Source: Erpobdella octoculata
Taxonomy: Eukaryota; Annelida; Clitellata; Hirudinida; Erpobdellidae
NCBI GenBank assembly: GCA_963978895.1
Contig: OZ022238.1
Span: 41,298,134 to 41,362,133 of the forward strand
DNA length: 64,000 nucleotides
Reading direction: 5' to 3'
This document shows, piece after piece, positions 25,185 to 35,907 of the stretch (position 1 is the first letter of the stretch; each line of letters opens with the position of its first letter). Position numbers and translations under genes: made by a program. The notes below the pieces were generated by a model, which was not told the origin of the DNA, made no database searches, and saw only the letters and a program-made list of their open reading frames with translations.

Positions 25185-25981
25185 CTTTGAATGTTTGTAA
25201 CATTTGATGTTAGGGTAAAATCGAATGAATTTATTAAAATTAGGAATTTAAAATGTTTTGATATTCGTTATTCTTACTTCTGGGAAACTAGGGTGAAATT
25301 CCTCAACGTGGACATTTTCGAAAGTTACGAAAATCTCATAAGGTCTTCTCTTTGTGCAGGTATCGTATACAGATACTCCACGGTATGTGTCACCTTTGTG
25401 GACCGGGAATTCTGTAAATGAAACCATAACATTCAGAGACTTAATATTCGATATACATTATTCTCACTTATATATATATATTTAAAAATTTCGTTAAAAA
25501 AATGTTTTTACAAAAATGTTTGTGACAAACCGCAGGATCTCTCATCTTCTCCATTAACACAGTCTTTGTGTCCGTCACACAGAAGAAGTGCACTTACACA
25601 CTCATGTGATCTGTGACCGCATGTGACGTGGTTTTCGTGTTCACATTGAGAGTCTGAGACAAAAACAACGACAAACTTAATATTTCGGTGTCATTATCAG
25701 CATTAATTTGAACCAATAACATTATGGAATTAATTTTAAAACCGATAAATAAAATATCCACCATCCAAATCGTCGAGGCGATTGAGCAGACTGTGAATCT
25801 TCTGAACTTTTGGTGACGATTTTCTTTCTTCGATTTTATTCTGCAGCGACACCAGCCTGTGGAAGACCCTGGTGATTCGGTCATCGACCTTTTGAACATC
25901 ATCCACTTTAGCTTGGCTCAGTGGTGCCACCACCAGGACGGCCAGGACGGCCGCCCATCGAAGTGCCACGGTCAGATGCAT
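24939..25981 (-). CDS. Extracellular haemoglobin linker chain (linker 1), 4 exons, 240 aa
   Basis: Linkers are secreted non-globin subunits that join globin dodecamers into the annelid hexagonal-bilayer haemoglobin. Exons: 25762-25981, 25531-25653, 25278-25411 and 24939-25184, with intron phases 1, 1, 0 and GT/AG ends. Residues 1-24 form a signal peptide (MHLTVALRW...PLSQA). Residues 25-73 are a heptad-like coiled coil (VDDRITRVFHRLVSLQNKIE). Residues 74-114 are an LDL-receptor class A module with six cysteines and the calcium-site pattern CDGHKDCVNGEDERSC. Residues 115-240 are the C-terminal linker domain (TYRGVSVYDTCTKRRPYEIF, LTLHGLYNYGSHAVSFEAPE). The ATG at 25979-25981 is chosen because it directly opens the signal peptide and lies about 50 bp below a TATA box. 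The family is clear; which linker class (L1-L4) is not. Confidence 0.93.
25278..25411 (-). CDS. Linker 1 exon 3: linker domain, first part
   Basis: Acceptor TTTACAG, donor GAA|GTAAGA, ending in phase 0. It reads EFPVHKGDTYRGVSVYDTCT then KRRPYEIFVTFENVHVEEFH. Confidence 0.88.
25531..25653 (-). CDS. Linker 1 exon 2: LDL-receptor class A module
   Basis: Acceptor GTCTCAG, donor G|GTTTGT, phase 1 both sides. It reads DSQCEHENHVTCGHRSHECV then SALLLCDGHKDCVNGEDERS and C: six cysteines in LDLa spacing. Confidence 0.92.
25762..25981 (-). CDS. Linker 1 exon 1: signal peptide and coiled coil
   Basis: Runs from the ATG to the donor G|GTGGAT (phase 1). It encodes the signal peptide and SPKVQKIHSLLNRLDDLD. 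Confidence 0.88.
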
Positions 25982-26029
25982 ACCTCTGAAACGATCACTC
26001 ACTGGCAAGACAGGATTTTATCCTCAGAC

Positions 26030-26037
26030 TTTTATAT
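26030..26037 (-). promoter_or_regulatory. Linker 1 TATA box
   Basis: GATATAAAAG on the minus strand, about 50 bp upstream of the chosen ATG. Confidence 0.6.
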
Positions 26038-26040
26038 CAC

Positions 26041-26920
26041 GTGACGGTTTCACGCGCACCGGCTGTGCACGGTGTTGTGTGAGTGCACGTGTGCCAAGCT
26101 TCAGTGTGCGTGCTTGAATGTATGTGAACTTGTTCTCGATGAAATTAACGTTAAAAAAGCTACGAAGCTGTGATCTGCTTAATCGCACTCGCCATTGTTA
26201 TGCAGCACAGAACCTCGATTTGGTAACATCATTTGAACCTAACGGTGCATGGTTCAGTACTGTCAGTAATTTATTCTAGCCCATTTATTTAATCCTTACT
26301 ATAACTTGTTATCAAACTTCTTCTAGAAAAGCTGTAATGTGTTTGATGATTTAAAGCCTGTTGAAATAATAATAATAATTATTGGTAATAAATTTATAAT
26401 TAAAACAAATTTTTAATCAATGTTACGCTCATTAAAATTTGTTCTGTTTAATGTTACGAGACAATGAAACAATGTTGTAACGAAACAGCAGTGGCCAAAG
26501 GTCATCATGACTTTTCTTATGTTTTTTCCCATTCATTCGTCAAGTTTTAACAATATGCATTATTATTATTTACAATGTGCCTTATTAATACCTACAACAA
26601 TATGCATTATTAATATTTACATTGTGAGCCATTATTACCTTCTAACATGTATGTATCATTAATATTAAATTTTAAAGATTTATTTAATTGTTCAAAATTG
26701 TTTATTCATTAAAATGAATTGATGTATATATCATGGTCAATGATTGAATATAGTTTTGTTTATAAATCGAAGTTTATTTATCTTTTATAGGTCGATCCTT
26801 GTTTTATATTCTATGGTATTTCCGTCTTTTTTAACCTAAGGTTGCTGTGATGCTTTTAGATGTATGTAATACATTCGAGTTTTACTGAAAACTCAACAAT
26901 AAACGCATTAATTTCAAATA
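26041..26920. other. Intergenic, AT-rich; short ATGCATTATTA-type repeats
   Basis: CAATATGCATTATTAATATT-like units recur around 26550-26660. No gene was recognised. Confidence 0.45.
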
Positions 26921-26925
26921 GTCAA

Positions 26926-27880
26926 CATGTTAGTGGAGTTACGAAGTTCTAAAGAAAACCAGGTCGGCTTGGTCACTTAGCCGGAGTTGACAAAAAAACT
27001 TACAGAAAAAGAAGAAAAGGCACGCCTTATAAACATTGAGGAGGAAAAGCGACGAGCTAAATATTTTTCATCGTTAGCTCCATCGACGTCATCTTATGAA
27101 CCACCACAAGAAAATCATCTTCTGATTCTGAAATCATAGATTTACAAAAAAATAGACCCAGCTTAAGTGGTGCTTCCTTTCAGCGCGATAAAACTTGTTT
27201 GCCTAAAAACTTAACAACTCCCATGTCGGTTACCGCATTAGATAAATGCCAGTTAAGTGTGAAAGATTCTGTATTTATAATTGAAGCTACTATTGAGACA
27301 CTAGGGCATAACACTGATGAATTTTGTATAAGCAAGTCCTCAATCCATAGAATTCGTACAGAAATACGAAGAGAACGGGCTGAAACTATAAAAGTTAATT
27401 TTCAAAACAATATCCCGGCTACGGTAACTGTCCACTGGGATAGCAAACTATTGCCGGCCTTAGATTCACGTAAATCTAAAGAAGAACGCCTCCCGATAGT
27501 TATTTCATATAAAAATAGCAAACAACTTATTGCTGTGCCAAAATTGGACAGTTCGTCAGGAAGCAAACAGACACAGGCAGTTTGGAATGCCATTATTGAC
27601 TGGAATCTTGTGGACAGTGTGCAGATTTTCTGTTGCTTCAAATACAGGCCGTATTAATGGTGCATGTGTGCTTCTCAAACAAAAACTGGATAGAGAAATT
27701 CTTATTTTTGCTTGCCGTCATCACGTCTACAAACTAGTATTGAAATGTGTGCTTGAAGCAAAAATCAGCCAAGTAACTATAAACCCAGATATTCCGTTGT
27801 TTAAAAAGTTTCGAGAAAACTGGAAAAATGTCGACGCCAAAAAAAAATACAAATCTGTACTGAAAAGCTATCTTGTTTGA
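26926..27880 (+). pseudogene. Broken transposase-like gene of a widespread animal family
   Basis: Pieces in different frames read in order: a charged helix (KLTEKEEKARLINIEEEKRR), SVKDSVFIIEATIETLGHN, TVTVHWDSKLLPALDSRKSK, a frameshift near 27630, SNTGRINGACVLLKQKLDRE, LIFACRHHVYKLVLKCVLEA and PLFKKFRENW. The pattern HWD...SNTG...GAC...LACRHH recalls uncharacterised multicopy proteins in cnidarians, insects and lophotrochozoans that look transposon-derived. I do not know a formal family name. Stops, at least two frameshifts and a lost C-terminus mark it as a pseudogene. Confidence 0.6.
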
Positions 27881-28821
27881 ATGTTTCCGAAATTGATAAA
27901 CTTCTAGAATTCTACCGATTTGAATTTTAAAAAGCAAACTTTGAAAAGGAAATTTGAGGATTAATGTGTCTTTTACTATAAATACATAATAAATATTATA
28001 AATGTGTTTTATTTTACTAAATCACAAACTCACAATGACCTTATAGCTCCATACTAACTTTTCAACTTAAACTTTGACGTCAAGTCGTTATCCGATCTCA
28101 ATAATATTTAATATTTAAGTTTTTATAGTCAAATGAAAAAAAATAGAGGGTGGCCGTTTTGAAATTCGACAAATTTTTTTTACCATTATAGTCTGGTACA
28201 CCTTAATGGTCATATACAATTTTTTAAAGCCACAATTAAAATTGCTATTTTTACTTGACAGGATTGTATAACTTGATATTATGGTTAAGTGTACTTACAG
28301 CTTCTGAATGTAAAAGTGGCTATGTGTCAAAAGTTGAAGTTTTTTAAGTTCAAAAATCGACAAAAATAGCCTTCCATGTTTAAAAAAAGAGACATAGATC
28401 TATGGAACAGATGGATTTGAACTACTCCTACTAAAAACTTCTTGCCAACAAAACACTCAAACTATGTTCTTTGTATTTTCTGAAAAGTGATTATGATAAA
28501 GAGTATCAAAATATTCACTTAGCAAAATAATGATGAAGAAATGCTTGAAGGATGTTATAATTTTTTTATTTTTTTAAATGCTCCAAGCTACCTGTCAGCT
28601 TCAGCCAGTCAGTTTCAATCAACAGCAAAAGCAACAGCAAAAACGTCGTTTCAAGCATGAAGCAATACAATTAGATTTTCCAGAAAAGTCTTTTATGTCA
28701 GATGACGACATATCTAATATCAACCTTCCAAACCCCCTATTCCGACTCACGACAGAAACAACACCACCCGGTTTCTTAATGACGCAAGTAGATGAAGTTC
28801 TGCAAATATTGTTATTAGGTT

Positions 28822-28888
28822 GCGTCTTAAAACACATGGTGTAAAAGACTATAAACTATAATAAAAAAAAAAAAAAAAAAAAAAAAAA
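28822..28888 (+). mobile_element. Tiny poly(A)-tailed insertion with 12-bp target duplication
   Basis: A 67-bp insert, about 41 bp of sequence followed by A26, is flanked by exact 12-bp repeats TGTTATTAGGTT (28810-28821 and 28889-28900). Tail plus duplication fits LINE-mediated retroposition of a very short RNA or a 5'-truncated copy. Confidence 0.65.
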
Positions 28889-28900
28889 TGTTATTAGGTT

Positions 28901-30112
28901 TTACTAATTATGTGCGGATGGTCAAATCATTTCTTGCAGTGCACAACAATCATAGAGTACTGTTTACTACTGGTGGAAAAATACCAGCTTCAGAGTAAAA
29001 GGACATACCCCCAGATGTTGAGCTTGATGGCATGACTCAAGGCATGGGTGAAAATTCAGGCCTGTAGTCACTCAAGTTACCACTGCAGCTTGCAGTTCAA
29101 GGGCTAATTTTACCAATCTAAGTGATGACCATAAAGAATTCCAAAAAATATAGTTAATCATAAAACAGGAATTGGTTGCTAAGCGTGGTCGTCAATAATT
29201 TCCATAGCTTATCATATTTCTGTATACGATTTATGCATTTAATTCTGTAGCTTATGAAACTCTACGAGAGGAGACAATGTTATGACTGCCTGCCATTTAT
29301 CAACTCTTCAAGAAAAGTCACCAGACGACTTAATGTATACGTAGTTGTCCGACCACGCGCTTTAAATAGCAGTGCTCACTATTGAGTATGCACTATAAAA
29401 TTACATTATTTTTGCCAAAAATATTCAACACAATTAAAACAAGTAGCACTGGTGGATAAATTAAATATTTTATCAATTAAAATAAAACACTAACATGTTA
29501 TAATAATTGTTTATTGACATTAAAGCATTAAAAATTTCAACTAGTTCTAGAAGCTTGGCTATTTTTAAATCCTTTACAATAACTTCGTCGTGTTGGTTTG
29601 CTTGCTTGCTTGAGCCATACGTTGAGAACCTCTGACTCTTAAAAAATACCTTTTCATTATCCTATTGAGCTGATATTTTGTGGTTTTTATTGTTTTCGTG
29701 AACTTTAAATTCTATCAATATTTTCATATTGATTAGACAAAATTTCAGTAAGTTGTAGAATAAAATCAAATAAAACTTTAAAATTTAACAAGTAAAGGAA
29801 AAAACGAGTTTTTCAACACAAACTTTAGTTTCAAATACCCTCGATTTAGAAATACAAAAGGTGTTCAAATTAGGTTTGTTTTTTTTTTTATTGAATCAGG
29901 TATTGTCATCCAATATAAAGCTATGCTGAAAGTTTCAATTTCCTAGCTAGTTAAAAAACTGGTTAAATTTTACTTGCAAGATTTGCGTACAGAGAAAGCC
30001 ACACATACAAACAGAGATTGTAATTTAAATAAAAGTTTGTAAAAAATTACAAAATGAACCATCAGTGTCTTGTTTATTTTTAAAAAAAAAATTTATTGCG
30101 CAATCTTTTTTT
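28901..30112. other. Intergenic, nothing coding recognised
   Basis: AT-rich. A diverged copy of the CTTGCTTGCTTG-containing dispersed repeat lies near 29575-29710. Confidence 0.4.
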
Positions 30113-30588
30113 CAGCTGTTGAAACAGCTGTGTGTCAACTTGCTGACAGACTGGATATAAACTCGCCCAGTCTCAAAACCTACTTGTCAATAGAACAGAT
30201 GCTAGCGGACAAATCAATGTCTAAGCTTATCCTGACATTTACTAAACTTCTCTCGGTATTCAAATCCAGATGTTTAACAACAAATTTCACGTTAAATCCT
30301 TGATCGAGGCTCAAACTATTTTTCAAAACATGTCACCAAACGTTTACGAACTCTCAAAACCGTGGAGCAGCTGGTACGACATTAAATGTAACATCATGTT
30401 TGGCAAAAAGATCGTTCAGCGCTTTAAGGCGTCTCAAAAACTGGCTAAGTGAAGGAAGTCTGAATGATGTAACTCTTTGCCATATCAATCATATCATGGT
30501 GGATAATCTAAACATGAGAGAACTTGCCCATGAATTTACACAAATATCCCAGATAATGAAATGTCGGTTTGGAGCCATCCCATTCTGA
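30113..30588 (+). pseudogene. hAT/ZMYM1-like transposase C-terminal fragment
   Basis: After an N-part (AVETAVCQLADRLDINSP, TYLSIEQML) and frame changes, the end reads KRSFSALRRLKNWLSEGSLN then DVTLCHINHI. This is the dimerisation motif of hAT transposases of the ZMYM1-like type (RSFSALRRLK...). There is no intact frame. Confidence 0.6.
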
Positions 30589-31445
30589 TTTTGAAACAAT
30601 GTGTAGCAAAGTTATTAATTCTTTATATTAACTCAATTTTCTGTCTGATTTATTGATTGATTAAACACAAGCCCATCTCCCGTCATCCAATCTATCTGAA
30701 ATTTGGTCCAAAGCATATATATATAGAATAAATATATCGGAGATGAGCAGGTTTTGAGTGAGATGCCAAGATGGCCTCCGAAAAACGATTTAGAGTCTTT
30801 TTGGTTCCATGAATATTCATTATTTGTATTAATCTATTTTTGGTACGACAGCGGAGATTAAACTCCGGTTTGTAAGAAACAGAAACGTCGATTTCTTATA
30901 GCTAAAAGTAGTTGATATGAGCTTTATTTTAATTTAACGCGATATCCGACATAAAAAACATACAATTCTAATTTACCGATAACATAGGCGACCTTAAATA
31001 GTCATAAATAGACCATCGAACTAGAGACTACGCAAATAAAATTCAATGTCAACTGAAATTTTTATAAAAAAAAATTTGTTAATTTTTATAAAGTTAAAAA
31101 TTTATTTTGTACAACAAAAAATTCTTTTTTTTCTATTAAAACATATTTTATTAAGTTACTATACGGTTGTAACTCTCAGTTCTTCGTTTCGGATCTCCGG
31201 TCTACTAGGCTGCCTTGCTAAAAGCCTTCCTAAACAACAGGCGGGCCGATATATTTATTCTATATATATGGTCCAAAGACTAGTTAGCAATTTCGCATAA
31301 CGCGCGCCCACGGTGGTCAGCAGTTAATAAAATTAGTGCGCACAGGGAGGGGTGTAATAAAGGTTATTACGCAATTGCACATTGCCTAAAATAATATAGA
31401 ATAGTAGGATTTTAAAAAATCCGTCATTTTTGACGGCTATCTCTA

Positions 31446-31510
31446 GTATATATATAAATGACTGACTGTGTGTCTGTATCTCCTATATGCATAAAAGTTG
31501 GTAATAAAAA
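31446..31510 (+). mobile_element. Helitron-like 5' end fragment
   Basis: TATATATATAAATGACTGAC followed by TGTGTGTCTGTATCTCCTATATGC resembles the 5' end of the 20.2-kb Helitron copy. Body and 3' end are absent. Confidence 0.45.
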
Positions 31511-31803
31511 AGAAAATGAGGCAAAAAGAGAAATTTCAAAAGAAAACTCAGGACAAACCAGTGTAATTCTGATAGTCTCATATGAAAACGATGCTGTTAA
31601 TTTTGCTGTTTAACGTTTTAATAACATTCTTCTGTTAGCATTATGTATTAAAACTAAATGAATTTGATAAATTTTAGCTAAAAAATTAAAGAAAAAATGA
31701 ACTTAAAATTTATTGTATTGATTTGTAAAACTAAAACATAAACCTAACTTAAAAGAATATACAAACTAGCCAACAATAAAAATGAGTTTTTAACAAATTC
31801 CTC

Positions 31804-32262
31804 ATATCTTATTATTTGGCGGCTTTTCACATAATACAGCTCTTTTTAAAAAAAAAATTTTAATTTATAAATGTAAATAATTATATATTTATGTTTAAGT
31901 GATTGTTATTTTTAAAACATAAATAAATCATTTTTTAAATTAATTCAAATAACTTTATTTTCAAAGTTATTTAAAAATGTATTAAACCGCATTGTCGTAA
32001 GAAACGAGTCTCTATTTTAAATTTAGCTAAATTAATATCTTATTATTTGGCGGCTTTTCACATAATACAGCTTTTTTTTAAAAAACATTTTTAATTTATA
32101 AATGTAAATAATTATATATTTATGTTTAAGTAATTGTTATTTTTAAAACATAAATAAATCAATTTTTAAATTAATTCAAATAACTTTTTTTTCAAATTTA
32201 TTTCAAAATGTATTAAACCGCATTGTCGTAAGAAACGAGTCTCTATTTTAAATTTAGCTTAA
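31804..32262. repeat. 231-bp direct tandem duplication
   Basis: Two adjacent copies start at 31804 and 32035 (ATATCTTATTATTTGGCGGC) and end GAGTCTCTATTTTAAATTTA. They differ at only a few positions, so the duplication is fairly recent. No coding potential. Confidence 0.9.
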
Positions 32263-32399
32263 TTGATTGACGAGGAGTTAATTTATTTTCACTTTCAAAA
32301 TTTACAAGATATTAATAGAGCAAGCAATTAAGATGCCACAGCATCAATCATTAACACCTACTTAAATTCTTTCCTGCTTCTATTTAATTTGAAAACTGT

Positions 32400-32880
32400 T
32401 TAGTGTATGACTTATTTCTTGGGTTGACCTCAAGCCGGACAGGTGCCCTTCGTTTTCTTACAGGGCGTTCTAATAATGACGTCACTGGTTTAAAAGGCGT
32501 CGCTCTAGCTGCATCTTGTATAGGCTGTTCTGGAACACTAACGTCGGTCTGTGTAGAAAGCTGTGGTTCTGGATATTCTATTGATAATTTTTAATATTTG
32601 ATTTGCACGTGGAATAACGCAACCTGTAAAGTCGTGATATTTAGTGTAGGCTTCAGCCAAATGGTCTGCTATTATTGATTTAAAAAATTTTTTGACTATC
32701 TTCAGTCTGCAGTCTTTTATTGGTATCTTTAAAATTTTATTAATGATAGAAATAAGAACAAAAGCCCGCCTAGTTACGCTTCTGGTTCCGTTGCGCAATG
32801 AGCTTTTCAATATCTTCATGGCACTGAAGCTCCGTTCAGCTGTATATGTAGTACCTAATGGAATTCCCATGCCGGTGTGC
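32400..32880 (-). pseudogene. hAT-type transposase C-terminal fragment
   Basis: The minus strand reads GTTYTAERSFSAMKILKSSL then RNGTRS, the hAT dimerisation motif. After a frame change it runs into a basic, proline-containing tail (SLLERPVRKRRAPVRLEV). It is not continuous and ends near 32400. Confidence 0.55.
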
Positions 32881-33689
32881 GCTCTCGTTTCACAGTAATC
32901 TAGCTAGGGGTTCATACCCCGCATTCCTACTGGATTCGTCGCTGAATCTGGTGGGCTTTAAAAAACATTTTTTAGCATAAAAACATTGTTTTTAGTAATC
33001 TGGTGGAGGCCGGAAGGGGATGCATCTTCCCATCCCCCTCTATCCGTCGGTTGTACTCGGTATCAGCAAAAAGGTCCTTAACACTCGGTACTCGGTTAAG
33101 TTTCAAACTCGGTTCAGCCCTTTAATAATTAATATTTAATTTAGTTTTATATTTATTTTCACTTATTAATTTTATACGCTCATATTGCCACACTCTGGTT
33201 TTAAAAACTTTAATTTTAATATTCATTAATTATTTTAGTATATAGAATGATAAGATAATTTTTATTGATTTATAACCATGGATAACTTGATAATGTAAAT
33301 GTAAATGTATTGGCCAATAGGTCGCTACTTTGTGTTGATAATACAATACCCCAGCAGCGCGGGAACTGCTCGTGCATATGGGATCACACTGTGCTGTGTT
33401 ACCTGCCACCCGCACGTGTCTCCGAAATCGGAATGTGCCGAACCCTATTTACACCCCAGTCGTGAAACTGGTACTCATTTATTGACCAATGAAGGATGAA
33501 AGGCTGAGTTGGCCTAAACAGCGTGAGTGAATTTTTTGCTCAACGAAATTACGCCTCGCCGTGACTGAGATTTGAACCATCCAGATGTTATATCAAGATA
33601 TCTTTGCTAAACATAACGGCGCAATAGAATCACTTTCGTCTAAGACCGAATTTCAGCTATCTGTCCAGATGTTATTTTATAGGAGTCCA

Positions 33690-34010
33690 TGGATTTTACC
33701 ATGGATATCTTGATATAACTACTGGATCCACAACCTAATAAAATAGGCCCAAACGGTACGACGAGTTAAGCCATAGTTATATCAAGATTTTTATAAGTGT
33801 GACATAACTTCTAGAGTTACTGTTGTTTGTTACGTCAATTAGTCCATTATCATGATGTAATCAGTAATAACACAGTAGGCCTAAATATGGACTTTTTAAT
33901 ATAAGAAGTCCATGTTTAGGCCTACTGTGTTATTATGGCCTAAAAAAGTATTTTTATTAGGTTGTGGATCCAGATGTTATATCAAGAAATCCATGGATTT
34001 TACCTAAGTT
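33690..34010. mobile_element. Nested palindromic (foldback-type) element
   Basis: Outer arms (CCATGGATATCTTGATATAA...TGGATCCACAACCTAATAAA at 33694-33745 and its inverse at 33950-34008) enclose inner arms TAATAACACAGTAGGCCTAA at 33865-33893 and 33906-33935. The whole can fold into one long hairpin. No coding. Confidence 0.65.
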
Positions 34011-34171
34011 ATGCAAGAGGTTATCCGATTACATCAAACATTATGCTGGATTTAATGTTCAAAAGAAAACCTCTTAAGAGATTGCAGCTGTCTTGTGAAG
34101 GCATGGCATGAAATGTAAAATTTTTAATTTACTTGAACCAGGTTCGATCCAAAGCATTGAGCTTTTTTTAA

Positions 34172-34525
34172 ATGCTTTAATTTAATTTTACTCGTTTCTC
34201 TGTTTGTTTGTTTGTCTGTGGGGATCAAATCTTAGAAACCAAAATTCACCCACTTTTCGACCACCTAGAGCTCTAAAACTTTCATGAAAGCTTCATTCTA
34301 GATGACAATACATGAATTTAATGTTTTTGACATAAATTAGGCTTTAAATCAATTGAAATTAATCAAAGTTGTCCGTTAGGGTTAGGGTTAGATAACAACT
34401 AATCCATACATCGAGTTAAATTTATGAATTTTGATTTCATGTGAAAGAAATAAACAATGTACAAGATTGAGCGTAACGGTTGTTTTAGATTCAAAAATTT
34501 TAGTTCGTTGACTCAGATAAAGAAG
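34172..34525 (+). repeat. Dispersed repeat, inverted mate at 54938-55222
   Basis: Shared segments with the 54.9-55.2 kb copy (opposite orientation) include the GTTTGTTTGTTTGTCTGTGG region, CCACCTAGAGCTCTAAAACT and TTGAGCGTAACGGTTGTTTT. The element ends are not delimited. Confidence 0.65.
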
Positions 34526-35709
34526 CAAATAAAAGCTTTTTTTTAATTTGTTTTTTATCTTTACTTGTTTATATTGTTGAGCAAATATAACAACTACATT
34601 GTCTAATTACCACATTTAATTATTTTCATCGAGATTGGAATTTCAAACAAATCGATTAAACAGGAATATTCTGCCCGAAGAAACCGAGGTAGCTTTTTAT
34701 TTATATAGATTTAGATTTATAAGGAGATTTGATGAAATAAGAAAAAGTATTTTTTTAGTTTGCATTTTTACCTGGCTCATTTTTACCAACGCCCTACTCA
34801 GAAAACAAACGTCAACTTCATGAATGACGCTTGAGACTCTTCAAGTTCTGTTATAAGTCAACTGAATAAAAAAACTCAAAACATTAAACAAGATGATTTT
34901 TCATCAAAATCCACAATGCAATAGTAAAAAATTTCTAGTCGGAATATTTATAACAACATTAAAAATAACTAGGGACTTATTGGTTTAAGTTTTTATTCTA
35001 TAAAGCAACTGATCCGTAGCATCATCAAAATAACAAAATGTTGGTCACAAATATTATTAGTTGGTCGGTCCTTGGTTTCCCTGTCCATCAAGTAACGCAG
35101 CAAACACGAGAAAGTACGGGCAAAATAACGTAATTCGGAAAAAATCAAAACAATATAACAGTTTACAGTTAAGCATTTTCTCCTTTCAAATATTTTTCTG
35201 TCAACCTTAAAACGAAATAAACTGGCTTCGTAGTTTACATCGCTTTTGGGTTCAATTTCTTCTTTGATGTGCATCTCTGTTGGTAAAATGTTAAAAACAT
35301 TTTTTTCGACAACTTTTATAGCAAGAAGATATTTTCAGATTTCAATCTTACAAGCGGAATTTTTTAAATGAGCCAGTGCTTGTAATGAATAAGTAGATTG
35401 TGACTCAATAGGTTTATGCTATACATTATATTTTAAAACTAAAAGTCAAGCGACACCAAAAGCTTTTCTCACGATCTTATCACACAAGTTACTTAGGAAT
35501 ATCAGTTTTACTTAAAGTCTTGTTATGCAATTTGACATTCATGAACAATTTTCTATTACTCTTAAACCTTAATTACCTCAAACCCTAGGCCTACCTGGGT
35601 CACGTTGATAGTATGTCATTTTCAGTGACCCATTGAAAGCTCTAAAACAAAATAGAAATAATTTGAAATGTTATAGCAAACTCTAGTTAATAGCTAATTT
35701 TCTAACCTT
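34526..35709. other. Intergenic, nothing recognised
   Basis: AT-rich. The short open frames here lack splice context or similarity. Confidence 0.45.
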
Positions 35710-35907
35710 CTAGTGGTGGTCAGTTAACGTGGCGAAACCACATTCTACCCCACTGAGTGTTTCGATGTAGCAATCGGCTTTTCCTCTCTCCGTGTTGACA
35801 AAGTCACAGATGAATTTGTAGTTCTTCAACTTCTCATATTTCGTATACAGTGTCAATTCGCTGGTGCCGAAATTGTAGTAACCATTGAATTCAGAGTGCT
35901 TTCGTGC
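35710..35907 (-). CDS. Linker 2 exon 4: linker domain, C-terminus
   Basis: Acceptor TATATAG. It reads ARKHSEFNGYYNFGTSELTL then YTKYEKLKNYKFICDFVNTE, ending TLTDHH with TAG at 35710-35712. Confidence 0.9.
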   Translation of the reverse strand, partial: ARKHSEFNGYYNFGTSELTLYTKYEKLKNYKFICDFVNTERGKADCYIETLSGVECGFATLTDHH

